A DNA stretch of 32,328 nucleotides from Larix sibirica (GCA_004151065.3 NWUY0300003242.1:22944-55271); one strand, 5' to 3'; counted from the stretch's first letter, positions 19,031 to 31,069 are shown. The notes: generated by a model from the letters alone, not told the origin. Translations and numbers: made by a program.

Positions 19031-22000
19031 TCTCATGGAATGTGAGAGGGCTCAATGGCCCTACAAAGCACAGTATGTTAAAACGGAATATTCTAGAAGA
19101 CTTTCCCACAGTTATCTTCATGCAGGAAACCAAATACACCAGTGATTCATTCCATTCTCTAATGTCCAAACTCTGGAGAGGAAGTCAAGCTATGGCGATT
19201 GACGCCATTGGAATCTCTAGAGGAATAGCGATGGCTTGGAATCCTTCTCTAATAGACCTGTACAACTTTTCTTCTACTGCCCACTCTTTGTCTGCATCCT
19301 TTCATATTTTAGGCACTGATATCACAGGTCGGCTAATGAATGTCTATGGGCCTCAAGCCCCATCCCTCAAACAGAATCTCCTAGATCATATCACTTGGTT
19401 CTCCTCTCAACATCCTAACTCCTTGCTCATCCTTGGAGGTGATTTCAATATGATCACCTCTCTCTAGGGAAAAAAGAGGGGTCGTTGAACCCTATCCCCT
19501 AAACACGCCCTTTTCAAAACTTGCATTGATTGTTGTGGACTCATTGACCCACTGCCGTCTGAAGGCTACCTAACCTGGAACTACCACCGGGGAGGAGATC
19601 AGCAAATTGCCTCTCATCTGGACCGCTTCCTCATCTCGAAAAAAGTTGTGGACATGGGAGGTTTGCTCACTACTACGGTTCTCCCCTCTACAGGCTCGTA
19701 TCACTAGCCAATCTCCCTTAATTGGCAACACTCTGGTAGCAAACATTTCCACCCCTTTCGTTTTGAAAATTTTTGGTTGGCTCAGCCCTCTTTTCACAAC
19801 ACAGTTCGCAGATGGTGGATCAATATGAAGTTGGCAAGACGCTCTAAAATGGCCATTTTGCACTAGAAACTAAAGCTTCTCCGATCCAAGCTGCAAACCT
19901 AGAATCGCACCATCTTTGGAAACATATTCATAGCAAAGAGTGAGCTAGAGAAATATTTGAAACGCATTCAAAGCGACATCATGGAGCAGGGACAATTGAA
20001 CACTCTAAAACAAAAGGAGAAAGAAACTCTCAAACAACTCGACACGCGCTGCAAACAAGAGGAAATCCTCTGGAGACATAAATCTAGAATCAACTTGTTA
20101 AAGGAGGGAGAAAGAAACACCACCTTCTTTCATCGTTCTATCGTATAGCACAGAATGAACAATAGGATTGCCACCATCAAAACAGCAGAGGCAGTCAATA
20201 TCCGCAACCAAGAGGATATTGAACAGTATCTAATAAATTATTTGCAGGACCTACTTACAGAAGAAAATCAAGACAAAACTCGTGCGATCAGCCAGGTTAC
20301 AAATCACATCCCAACCATTCTCACGGCTGAGCACAATGCCTCTCTCATGAAGGACATCTCTATGACAGAAGTGGAAGTAGCAGTCAACCAGATGGCGGAA
20401 GGCAAAGCTCCAGGACAAAATGGATTCACCATCAACTTCTTCCCTCACTGTTGGGACCTCTTAAAGCAAGAAATTCTAGAGGTCGTGGAAGAATCCACGC
20501 AAAAGCAATGGATCCTCCCTATGTTGAACGCCACCTTCCTCACCCTAATCCCCAAGGAAATTGGTGCTACCAGCCCTGGTAAGTTCAGACCTATATCCTT
20601 ATGCAATGTTATTTATAAAATCATCACCAAGGTAGTGGCCAATCGCCTAAAATTGCTCCTTTTGCTTCTCATCTCACTAGAGCAAACGGGATATGTGGAA
20701 GGCTGTCAAATCCTTGACGGGATCATCTTGCCTCATGATGTGCTTCATTCCCTAGAAACCACCAAGACCCCGGGGATGCTGGTCAAACTAGATCTATCTA
20801 AAGCTTTTGACAAACTAAGTTGGGACTTCATAGAAAAAATGCTCCTCGCTTTCGGCTTCTACCAAGAATGGACAAACTAGGTTATGGCCCTCACCTCCTC
20901 CACTTTCTTGTCCATCCTTATCAATGGCTATCCTTCTGCCACTTTCACCCTTTCCAAGGGAATCTGTCAAGGGGATCCACTATCCCCCTTTATCTTTATC
21001 CTAATGGCAGAAGTACTTGTAAGAATGCTCAAGGAGGAGGTTTCATCACGAGCTCTCAGAGGACTATCCCTTCATGGGTGCCCTCCCACAACCTCTCAGC
21101 AATTCATGGATGACAATATTCTCTTTGGGAACCCCTCAGTTCAGGAATCCATTACTCTTAAACGTACTTTACAAGTCTACTCTGAAGCTTCGGGCACCAC
21201 TGTTAATCTAGAAAAATCTCAGATCTTTTTCTTTCACACAGATCCCATCACCCAGAGAAATATTTCGCGCATCATGGGGTACTTGATTTCCTCCCTCTCG
21301 TCCAAGTATATAGGCGCGCCTCTCTTTGATTCAACCATCAATAATTCCTCCTGGAAAGAGCTCCTTGATAAACTGGAAAATAAAATCTCCTCCTGGACTT
21401 TCCGTTCTCTAAACCTGCCCAGCAGAATCGTCCTCCTTAAGGTAGTCCTGCAGTCCATGCCTCTCTATCTCTTCTCGGTCCTCGCTGCCCCTAAGTGGGT
21501 ACTCAAGATGATGTGAAAAATTCAAAAGTACTTTCTCTAGGGAGGAAACCACAACAACCATAAGTGGGCCCTTGTCAAGTGGAATATTATCTTCACACCC
21601 AAGAGGAAAGGGGGTCTCAGGATTCGGGATCCAAAAATCAATAATCAGCTCCTCTCTGCCAAAATCTGGTGGAACTAGGTCACATATACTATCTCCCCCT
21701 GGAGCCAACTCTGGAATCACAAATATGCACCCGAATGGCCGCCTCAGCAGCACATTAGGTATGATTAGGATCCTCCAGGCTCATTAATTTGGCTGGTAGC
21801 CAATTGTCAAAGAGCCTTAATTCAGTAGCACAATTTCTGGGAAATTAGAAACGAAAAGCAAGCAAACTTTTGGTTTGACTCGTGGCAACAGCTACCAAGC
21901 CTCCACAGTGAAATAAATCAGCCAAAACTCCAGGTGCATTGTCCATACAACAAACACTCGATCGTTCAGGACTATTGGACTCCATCTGACTCCATGGAGG

Positions 22001-23276
22001 TCCGAGAGTGGAAACCACCTCACCTTTGGACACCCCCCGTCCCAACCGAAAGCACTGCGCAAGTTTGGAAAGATCTTCAAACTAGACACCTGCGAGCCAG
22101 CCAAGGCCACGACATTATTAGTTGGAGACACCTCCTGAAAAGGACCTTCATAACCAAAGAGGCCTACTCTCTTCACACTAGCATACCAGGGGACCAGCCA
22201 AATCCACTCTGGTTAAAAATATGGGAATCTCAATTTTGGCCTAAAGTCTCTTCTTTCCTCCGGCTCCTGGCCCACAGGCATATTCTTACTTGGGACAACC
22301 TCTTGAGAAGGGGCTTCTAGGGCCCTTCGTGGTGCATCATGTGTGGAAATCGCCCCGAGACAATTGACCATCTGTTGGACTCATGTGCCCTCGTCGGAGA
22401 ACTTTGGGACAAAGTGGCATGCACCTACAAATGCACCAACATAATCAGGGGGCACATAGTCCAAACAATAGCCAACTGGACTGAAACTCTGTTTCAAAGC
22501 ACCATTTCCAATCGACTCTGGGAACTAATCCCGGGCCTGGTAGTCTGGAATATTTGGAATAAAGGAACAGACGAATTTTTGAAGATAAGAAGAAACATAT
22601 CTCGGATATATGGGTTACAATCAGATCCAACTTGCAAGACACTTTGTCCGTGAAGGACTTGAGCACTATATACTTCCCCACCTTGCCCTTGGAACGGGGC
22701 ATCCTAATCGACTAGAATATTAACATCAGGTCCATCCCCCACTCCCTCAGTAGGCCTTCAGCCAACTCTCCCAGTCTGAAACAATGGCGCAATCCCCTTG
22801 TAGGCTTCTTCAAACTCACTTTTGACGGCACCTCAAAAGGCAACCTAGGGGCAGCAGGATTTGGAGGAGCCATCAGGGATGATTTAGGAACTGTCAGGTT
22901 GGTCTACTTTGGCACTTTAGGCCACGACACCAACAATGCAGCTGAATTATCAGGGCTCCTCGAAGGACTCAAGAGTGCAAACCGGCAAGGTTTGATACCC
23001 CTAGTTGTGGAAGGCGACTTTTAGATCATTATATCACTAGCTCGTCGACTACACAATGGATCGAGGGTTGAGAAACTTTCACCAAGTTGGATGCTTGAGC
23101 AACGACTGCAGGAACTGGCAACCACCTTAACTTAGGTCAGCTCTGTTTCTTTCCAACATGTGAGAAGAAAAGCCAACGCTTTAGCAGATCACCTATCCAA
23201 TGAGGGAGTAATATGTAACTCAACATTCCAGGAAGGACATCTCTCCTCCATGAGCTCAAGGGATCTAATCCAATAA
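19021..23276 (+). pseudogene. LINE-1 ORF2 (endonuclease, RT, zf-RVT, RNase H), broken
   Basis: The ATG at 19021 gives MQLISWNVRGLNG. Endonuclease motifs: QETK, GGDFN (about 19438), FLISKK and GS-Y-H-stop-P (19693-19710), where the family has SDHWP; thus the catalytic Asp is Tyr and the Trp is TAG. A linker with FFHRSIV follows. Reverse transcriptase: EGKAPGQNGF, LIPKE, KFRPISLCNVIYK, KLDLSKAFDKLSWDF, then after TAG at 20878 GICQGDPLSPFIFILMAE and QFMDDNILFG, so both palm motifs persist. FL-stop-GG (21538), zf-RVT CGNRPETIDHLLDSC (22342 on). A frameshift at about 22560 precedes RNase H (22803-23276): TFDG, NNAAEL, EGDF and HVRRKANALADHLSN hold the D-E-D-D set. At least eight stops make it inactive. 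Confidence 0.85.
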
Positions 23277-23721
23277 TGCCAAGTTTTGTCCAATTTGGAT
23301 TTCGCTACCCCGGATGCGGGTGATATGGCCAGCATAGACACTCGGGCTCAGGATCTCACGACACCTATGCACGTGATCTTGACCTGTGGTGAAGGATCGG
23401 ATGTGCATTTAAGGGGTGGGGTGCTTCAAGCCCTGGCTCATCGCGTTTAAGCACTGGAGATGTCACCTCATCCAGGATGTTATCGGCCTTAGTGTACCCC
23501 CTCCATGTGTCTCCTTCGTGTGGCATTAATGCCCGCAGCCAAACATAACTTCAGCTTATTTAATGGGATGATCTCCTGGCTCCTGCGTGACATTGTAATG
23601 CTTTTCATGTGGTTTTGCCCTGTGAATTGGGTTCCTCCCACTCACTGGCTTCTATATTCACAGGTATCCCCCCGCTCGCTCTTGGGTTTGCACCACTAGG
23701 AAGTATTTTTGGATTGCTACA

Positions 23722-24410
23722 ATGCGCCTCCACAGAGGAACGCTGAGAAGAGCTAGGATGGGTCGTGATCGCGACGCCTCCAGAGAAACAGAGCCAGTGG
23801 AGGAGGGATACGGGGAGGAGTTATCCATCCATGTTCACCTGCTCATTGACAATTGGGAAGCCTGCATAATAGCTGACCACCTTTCCATTGGGTGACATGG
23901 AGGGCGAATCGATCCTTACTGGCTAGTGAAGAATATGCTGGGGGCACTAATGGAGGATATGGTACAGCAAATTGGGCCAAGGCCAGGCATTCAACTCAAA
24001 CCCTGAAATCTAATATGGCTAACATGGAAGCCATGCTTGGGAGTCTAGAAATGACCTTTGGCTGGCATTCCTATGCCCCCATCAGACATGTTCAACGCGA
24101 CATCAGAATTGGTGAAGAAGCACAAGGGGACACCTCTACTGCTACAGGAGCTCGCAAGCATGTTGAGTACACTGCCAAGCTCATGGGCAAGGCACTGCCG
24201 ATGTTCTCCTCTCCAATTTCCACCACCTCTGACCCTGTTCTGACTAAGCAAGTCCGAGGCGACCTAGAGATCACAACTCCCTCTTGCCGAAAGACTATGC
24301 CTTTTCCTGTCAAACTGTCCATGAAGGAATAAGAGGATGAGGATTACTATAGCTATCCTATCCTTGAGGAGAATCCCCTTGATGAAAATGCACCAACAAC
24401 ACCCAGCTAA
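23722..24410 (+). pseudogene. LINE-1 downstream ORF (ORF3-like), unrecognised
   Basis: It begins 445 bp after the ORF2 terminator. The ATG at 23722 opens 57 codons (RRARMGRDRDASRETEPVEE, then IIADHLSIG). A one-base frame change at about 23892 leads to a 146-codon frame ending at 24332. Beyond that stop the same frame continues through EDEDYYSYPILEENPLDE to TAA at 24408-24410. Basic N terminus, Ser/Thr/Ala-rich middle, acidic C terminus; no domain recognised. LINE-2 has an ORF at the corresponding position. It might be a true third ORF or, less likely, a captured host fragment. Confidence 0.5.
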
Positions 24411-24531
24411 GGAGGTTCTAGTTACTCCTTGTGTTTTTCATCTTGTTTTCCTTAATTTTCTTCATAGTTTGCTAGATTATAGTTTTATAGGCTTCTACAG
24501 ATAGTGTTATGCCACTGAAATACCCTGGTTT

Positions 24532-24548
24532 CCCTGCTCAGGGCAGGG
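24532..24548 (+). other. LINE-1 3' UTR hairpin
   Basis: CCCTGC and GCAGGG pair around TCAGG, 137 bp before the poly(A). A 3' hairpin could be what the element's reverse transcriptase recognises; this is inferred. Confidence 0.4.
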
Positions 24549-24694
24549 GTTTTGTTATTATGGACATAACCATTTTAATCCTTTTGAGTACCTGGGGTGG
24601 TGGATTCACTCTCTCAGGCCACCAGAGACAGTACCTCCCTATGTATTTTTTACTTTTTATGATTAATAGACTGTTGCAGCTTACAAAAAAAAAA

Positions 24695-24707
24695 TTTAAT
24701 ATACCCC
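24695..24707. repeat. LINE-1 target-site duplication, 3' copy
   Basis: TTTAATATACCCC, one mismatch from 17341-17353. Confidence 0.7.
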
Positions 24708-24722
24708 GGATGCAAGTGTAAG

Positions 24723-24734
24723 AACAGGCACGAG
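24723..24734. repeat. LINE-2 target-site duplication, 5' copy
   Basis: AACAGGCACGAG, identical to 31312-31323. Confidence 0.9.
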
Positions 24735-24807
24735 TCTAGGTAAATCAACGATTCTTGCTCCTTGTGGCTCTGTTGTTAGCTAGGGTTTAGAGTTCACGCA
24801 GCTGAGC

Positions 24808-26160
24808 ATGGGCTCGTTGAGGGGAGATGCCCCCACACCTAGCTCATGAGGTGGAGGTATTCAAACGTTTGGTAGAATCTCAAGGGAAGAAGGCCCCTTC
24901 ATCCTCCATGACCAGATTTGTCAAGAATCTAGATCAAGTGCCGAAAGTCCCCTTGCCTAGTGGAAGTGCGAAAAAGGTTTCTTTCCCTCTCGCAGAAAAG
25001 GGTTTGATCGACCAGTTCTCTAGGTTATGGCCTTCCCCTAGAACAGTTGAAACTTGGGTCCAAAAGAAATGGAGTCCTCTGATACGAGGTGATTTGGGGG
25101 TTTTTTCATGGGAAAAGGATTTTTTATTTTTCATTTTGTTGAGAAGGAAAATCAAGATCTGATATTTTGTAGTGGGCCTTACTTCATGGTTCCCCGAGGG
25201 ATTTATCTGAATCGACGGACTCTAGATTTTGATCCAAACCAAGATGTTCCTTTGGTTGTTCCGGTTTGGGTAAGGCTGCCTCAATTGTAGATCCACTGCT
25301 AGAACACAGAGGCTCTGAAGGCCATAGGTGATATGCTGGGGAAATACAGTGATCGGACTGAACCAAAAGACCAATTATCCTATGCCATGATCTGTGTCGA
25401 GGTGGATCTGGAGATTGGGCTACCTGAGGCAATCAAACTAAATATAGGCTCATGGGAACATATCCAGGAGGTGGTTATGAACAACTCCCATTCAAATGTC
25501 GGATCTATCACGAATACGAGCATTTTTCCAAGGACTATGAGAACCCCCCCGTCGCCTAATACGGAACTAGAATAACATTGGACCAAAGTAGATTGAGGAA
25601 ACAACTCCAAAAAAGGGGCCAAAAGGAAGGTTGTGGGTCAGACAGACAGAGAAAATCGAACTAAAATCCCACAGAAAAAGGGGGCAAATTGAGATACTAA
25701 TAGGTATGAGAGTCTGATAATGGAGGAGGAATATCAGGAAGGAAATCAAGCAGAGGAGAATGTTAATCAAGAGACATAACATAATAACATCCCTAAGGAA
25801 ATGGAGAATCGGGCCATCCAAACTGGCTCATCACGAGAAGACAATGAGCCCAACCCATAAATTGGCTCACACCAGAATGTGATCAGCAACCCGAGATCCA
25901 ATCCTTTAGAAGATCGCCTGCAAAGGGGGAGATCTGACTCAGATTCATCGGAATCGGAACTAGTGCCCGCAATAGGAAGGGACAAAAAAAAAAAAAAAGA
26001 CAATGATAAAAGGGAGGAAGAGGTTGAAAGAGAAAAGAACTCGGGAACCCATCCCACTATAGAAAAAATGATGGCAAAGAACACCCCAAGAGGTCGCTCC
26101 TCGGGAATAAATTGGCAAACCGGGCCCAAAGGGGTCTCCCTTCAATCCAAAGGCAAGTAA
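24808..26160 (+). pseudogene. LINE-2 ORF1 (DUF4283-like, ruined CCHC knuckle)
   Basis: From the ATG at 24808 the frame breaks after about 13 codons. The next frames give LIDQFSRLWPSPRTVETWVQ, then GFFIFHFVEKENQDL, GPYFMVPRGIYLN, VPVWVRLPQL, KAIGDMLGKYSDR and ICVEVDLEIGLPEAI, the DUF4283-like core of plant LINE ORF1. After a further frameshift near 25470 comes YEQLPFKCRIYHEYEHFSKDY (25497-25538): the CCHC knuckle with its second and third Cys changed to Tyr (TGT to TAT). The tail (25879 on) has an acidic SDSDSSESE block, a Lys run from a poly-A tract, and a basic end. Its TAA (26158-26160) overlaps the ORF2 ATG by one base. Confidence 0.75.
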
Positions 26161-29100
26161 TGCAACTGATCTCCTAGAATTGCAAGGGTCTAAGTTCTGA
26201 GGAAAAGGAAGAAGCAGTTAGAGACTTAATAAGATCTCAACGCCCATAAATCCTTCTTCTCCACGAGACAAAATCAGAGGATGTGATCCTCCTTCAAATG
26301 TATCAATCGATGTGGAAACAAAGTAAGGCAATCTCTATCAGCGCTCGTGGAGCGTCTGGTGCTCTACCTACTCTCTACGACCAATCCAAGTTCACTTTGG
26401 AAAGATCCTTTCAAGCTCTTCACTGGAAAGTTGTTATGATGACTCATATTCAATCCAATCTCCAGGTATTTATTTTAAATATGTATGCTCGTGCTAGTTA
26501 TTTTGACAAGAAAGTCTCATGTTATTCTCTATTGGATTGGGATGGCCTGGACAATTTCCCAAACCTGATCCTAGTTGGGGATCTAAATTTAGTCCTAGAT
26601 GGGAATGAAAAAAAAGGTGGTTCTGTGGTCTGGGATTTGTGGAGGGAATGAGCTGAGGATATAATCCAAAGATGGAATCTTGTAGACATTCCTCCTTTTA
26701 ATAAAAAAATATACTTGGAATAACAGAAGATCAAGGCCTAGCCATATTGCATCCAGATTGGACAGATTTCTTGTGGATAATTCCCTAATGATTGTGAACC
26801 TCTCCTTATCCTCTTCAATCCTTTATTCCAGTGTCTCGAATCATTTTCCAATATCTCTTGTTCTGGTGCTAGCTATTGGCCTGGGTCCTATCCCTTTCAG
26901 ATTCTCCCCTATATGGAAATATCGGCCAGATTTCCTAAATATTGTGGGTGAGGCCTGGAATATCGACATGAGAGGTTCTTCGTTCTTTATATAGGAAGAA
27001 AAAATGAGAAGGATGAAAAGGTATTTAAATAATTGGGCCAAATCTTCCTTCACTACTCCGGTTGAAGAGAAGAGATCATGCATGGAGGCCCTCTCTAGGC
27101 ATCAATTGGAAATGGAAAGCAAGGAAGTCGAGGATAAGGATCTCCAAAAAGAAGATGATCTTCAAATCTCTCTACACTCAACTCAACGAAGAGAGGAGGA
27201 GTATTGGAGACTCAAATCCAAAATTTTATGGCTGAAACAGGGGAGACAAAAAACCAAATTCTTCCACATGCAAGCTAAGGCCCCGGAACATCAAAAAGCG
27301 GTGAGGGAAATCGAAACTATAGATGGGAGAAAAGTCAGTGAGTTTGGGGCTATTAAAGAAGAAGATTTTAACTTCTTTAGCTCATTGTACTCTAATAGTG
27401 AAGAATATCTTTCTGAAGTCCAACTTAAGGCCATACATGGTATCCCCACTATCCTCTCCTTAGAGGATAACAAAAAATCTGACCAAGCCCATCACTAAAG
27501 AAAAAATCAAGACTGTGATCTGGAGTATGGAACGAGATAAGGCTCCGGGGCTTGACAGATTTTCAGTGCACTTCTACAGGATGTGCTAGGGAATCATAAA
27601 AAAAATCTCATCGTAATGATGGCTTACGCTCAAAGAAATCCTTCTCTACGAGGGGAAATCAATTTGTCTTTTCTGGCCTTAATTCCCAAGGAAGCTAATC
27701 CTGCTTCCTTCTCCAAATTTAGACCCATCTCGCTGTATTGGGAACCCATATTGGATCGCTCCTCTAGTCAATGCCAGATTGTTCAAGTTCTTCCAAGCCT
27801 CCTATGGTCTCAGACAGGGATGTCCTCTTTCCACCCTTCTCTACATTATTATGGCGGACTCATTAAGCAAGTCCCTTGAACAAGCTAGGCAAAATGGTGA
27901 CATTAAAGGAGTTCAAATTGCCAGAATAGTCAAAGAAATTAATCACTCCCAGTTTGCAGATGATACCCTGCTCATCAGAGGGGCTTCGATAACTGTTGCA
28001 CAAATATTCAAAGACATTCTGGATATTTTTTGTGAGGCCTCTTGTACTAAAGTGAATAAGTCAAAGAGTCACATCTACGGGTGGAATGTTCCTGCTCGGA
28101 TGTTGGTTAGTATTCAGCGAATATTTGGGTTCAGTAGCACCACTTCATGGGAGACTTTCAAGTATCTTTGGGTTCCTATTTCCAAGGATAAACAAAGTAA
28201 AAGAGACTGGTAGCCGATACTGGAAAATATTGGGAGAAGAATCCAACAATGGGGAATAAATTGGTTAAACCCGGCAGGTATAGTTACCCTTATCAAAGTT
28301 GTTTTATCCTTGATTGCTCTCTTTCTTTGCTAAGTTCTCTTGGCTCCTTCAACGGTTCTTCAACAAATCAACAAAATGGTTAGAAAGTTTCTATGGAAAG
28401 GGGGGGAATAATGAGCACAAATTTCCCCTAGTAAGTTGGAATGTTGTTAAAAGCCTAGTGGATAAAGGTGGTCTAGGGGTTCGCAACACTCGGCTGGTGA
28501 ATCTTTCTTTTGGGGACAAAATCCTTTGGTGGATGTTGACAGATTCAAATAATTGAGTTGGCCAAGCTCCAAGAAGGAAGTATACCAAAGGGAATTTTTT
28601 GAGGTGCTTGGACTCTCCTCCCGAGGGGAAGAAAGGAACTAAAATATGTAAACTCTATGTTAAATCATGGCATTTTTTCAAGGACTGGATTCACTGGGAC
28701 CCAAGTAATGGAAAGAAAATAAACTTGTGGAAATATTCTATCATGATGGAAACCCCACTGGGAGAGATCACGACGTTTTAGGCTATCAAAGTCTAGATAT
28801 TGAATCAAGGAATTCAAAATTTGGCTGCTATTTTCTCTTGGAACCCAATCTCTATCTCTTGGGCTGGTTGGAGTTTTCCTGCCTCTCTAGATGAACTACC
28901 AAATGATCTACTGCTTCCCAAGAGCAGAATGAAGGGAAAATTTCCACCGGACATGGAAACAAAGGATAAAAGAGAATGGGGAGGTAAGGGGGGACACTAC
29001 AATGTCAAAGAAGGATATGATGTGCTCCTGAAAAGGAAATGCAATATGCCAAGGCTACTATGGTGGATGAATATATGGAAAAATAATGCTCCCCCTAAAA

Positions 29101-30132
29101 TCAAATTTTTTTGTTGGTTGATGGCTCATGGGAAACTTCTAACTGGAGAGAATCTTAAGAAGAGAGGATTTCATGGACTCTTTAATGTATCCTTCGCAAG
29201 CAAGAGGAAGAATCTTAGTATCATTTGTTTATAGCCTGCCCCTTCACAATAGAATTATGGATGCAAGTTTTGGGACCTATTCCTTTCACGATCGACCTAT
29301 CTAGAAGACCGGTGCAATTCTTCAGCCAGTGGTTGTCGGTATATCCCTTCTCTCTGAACTGTAAGCCTTTGTTTCTCAATTTATGGAAATCCCTCATAAA
29401 ATATATATGTTGGAAAGTCTGGACTGCTCAAAACAAATTGATCTTTGGGAATGTTAAGGCCCTATCATATAAGGTGGCTAGAAGTTGTAAAAGGCTCTTA
29501 TCTAAGTACATTTCTGAAAACTGCTCTAAGTTGGAAATGCCCCCATCCACAAGCAGGGAGGAAGAAGAATGGCTCAAGGTTTTGCAGCTACAGTTGACCA
29601 CTCCCACTCCCATGGTTAATATTGATGGCACCTCGGAGTTGCGGCTTAAGGACGAAGAATTTGATCTATGGAAAAAAGACCCAGCAAAAAATTATTTTGT
29701 ATTTTGATGGAGTTGCGAAGGCAACCCCGGGGCGGCAGGTGCGGGTGGGGTTATTTTCGACCCTGGTGGAATCATTGAAAAGAATTCACATGGAGCCTAG
29801 GATTGGAGACAAATAACAGGGCAGAAATGTTAACCTTACGGATCGACACCAAAGTGCTAGTCGAAAGAAGAATTTCAGAAGTTATTATATTGGGAAACTC
29901 TCGAACTGTAATTCGGGCAAGCAAAAGTCGGACCCCGCTCAAAAACACTGCACTAGCTTGAATTCAAACAAGAATTTGGGCAAACCTAGAAGCTCTAAGA
30001 TCGGTATATTGCCTACATATTCTTCGTAGGTATAACTCTATTACATATTCTTTGGCTAATGAGGCTACCTCCATAACTGAAGGAGAATTCCACTCTAAAA
30101 GTCAAGGGGTTCATTACATGGAAGTCCCCTAG
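26160..30132 (+). pseudogene. LINE-2 ORF2 (endonuclease, deleted RT, zf-RVT, RNase H)
   Basis: The ATG at 26160 gives MQLIS-stop-N: the Trp of ISWN is TAG (26175). Endonuclease motifs HETK, LVGDLN, YTWNNRR, RLDRF and VSNHFPI follow; the SDH Asp is Asn (26839). Reverse transcriptase: ERDKAPGLD, LIPKE and KFRPISL (to about 27735) jump directly to the segment before YGLRQGCPLS, so about 260 bp including motif A (KLDL-x-KAFD in LINE-1) is missing. QFADDTLLI (about 27950) remains. KFLWKGG, then zf-RVT with IWKNNAPPKIKFFCWLMAHG, a CxxC whose second Cys is Arg, and LFIACPF. RNase H is scattered over frames: YFDG, NRAEMLTL, GNS for GDS, SLANEA. More than ten stops and several frameshifts. Not functional. 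Confidence 0.85.
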
Positions 30133-30526
30133 GGACAATCCAATGCTCTTGGATGGAGACATAACATCTCGCTTCTCCTTCCACTTAGAGGGATAAAAGA
30201 CAAGGTTGATGATGAGCCTCATGCTTACACCAACGTGAAAGATTGTGGACGCGTGGAACACATGCTTGATGCCAGCAATAAGATATGAGTATACAGGGAA
30301 TTAAATTCTCCCTCTCGACGATCCATCATTAATAGACGGATCTCTAGTAAGTGAGAGTATGAGCTCATGGATTTGGCTCTCAGGAATGTGGATGGAAGAC
30401 AAAGCAGTATTTTCCTTAGCAACTCCCACTAATGCTCTGAACCTGGGTTGCATCATCCCCAATGGATGTTGCTATGCAGATCGGGGTCTTCACATGCGAC
30501 GGGATCATGGGAAATTATGGCCATAA
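30133..30526 (+). other. LINE-2 region between ORF2 and downstream ORF
   Basis: About 394 bp, no legible frame of its own. LINE-1 has a 445-bp region in the same place. Confidence 0.5.
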
Positions 30527-31069
30527 ATGGAATATGTGATTGATATTGGAAGGAAATTGATTTATAAGGTTAGCCCGGATGTTTCCTTCACTGCATTCTC
30601 TGTTTTCCCTCTGCGCTCGGTAAGGTTCTATCCTGGACAAAGGCACAGTTATTGTAGAATTGAAGAAGAGATGGAGAGCATGAATCGAGACGAGGAAGAA
30701 GATAGGGTGTTCTGTTGTGCGGAATGCGGCGCTAGGAAGATACAACGTGGGCTTTGAAGGCTAAGTCAGCATGTGGACTGGGTTGAATAGGATGGAAATA
30801 GCCGTGACAGACGTTGGGATGAACGGAAGGAAGAAGAGGACCACTCGATACAAGAGGAATGCAGACAATTCCAGCTACAATTGGACCTTATGGCATATAA
30901 GGTAGAGCAGCAGCAAGACAAGATGGAAGACCTGCAAGCTAAAGTGGAGTCTCTACAGAGAGGAATTGTTACCCTCCATCAAAAGCAAAAGGAAGAGGAG
31001 GATGAAGCTTCATCAGCTACTCCCTCCCCTCTCCAGCAGGAATCTCAAGTTCCATGGGTCCTTTTTTAG
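30527..31069 (+). pseudogene. LINE-2 downstream ORF (ORF3-like), coiled coil
   Basis: One frame runs from the ATG at 30527 to TAG at 31067-31069, about 180 codons, with two internal stops (after IQRGL and after HVDWVE). It contains a VFCCAECGARK stretch with a possible C-x2-C pair, a charged middle (RRWDERKEEEDH) and a C-terminal heptad-like helix (YKVEQQQDKMEDLQAKVESL) predicted by eye to be a coiled coil. No family is recognised. It occupies the same place as the LINE-1 ORF at 23722-24410, although the sequences do not obviously align. Confidence 0.5.

Larger units (their letters stand above)
17354..24694 (+). mobile_element. LINE-1: full-length, decayed non-LTR retrotransposon
   Basis: This 7.3-kb element runs from a 164-bp 5' untranslated region through ORF1, ORF2 and an additional 3' ORF to a 10-A tail (24685-24694), flanked by an imperfect 13-bp target duplication. 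Domain order (DUF4283-like and CCHC knuckle; endonuclease, reverse transcriptase, zf-RVT, RNase H) places it in the L1 clade with RNase H found in plants. The element inserts by target-primed reverse transcription. ORF2 stays in one frame for about 3.5 kb, so decay is mainly by point mutation. The single mismatch in the target duplication agrees with some age. Confidence 0.85.

Noticed and set aside
23505-23699. 64-codon frame (MCLLRVALMPAAKHNF...) as a separate gene
   Set aside because: It lies in the gap between LINE-1 ORF2 and the downstream ORF and has no counterpart in LINE-2.
23305-24713. Identical 12-mer TACCCCGGATGC at about 23307 and 24702, as a possible alternative target duplication
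   Set aside because: The first copy is inside LINE-1 and the second overlaps the LINE-1 3' target copy. A 12-bp match is expected by chance many times in 32 kb.
25567-26145. Hydrophobic minus-strand frames (for example a 120-codon one)
   Set aside because: Antisense to the acidic/basic ORF1 tail of LINE-2; no independent support.
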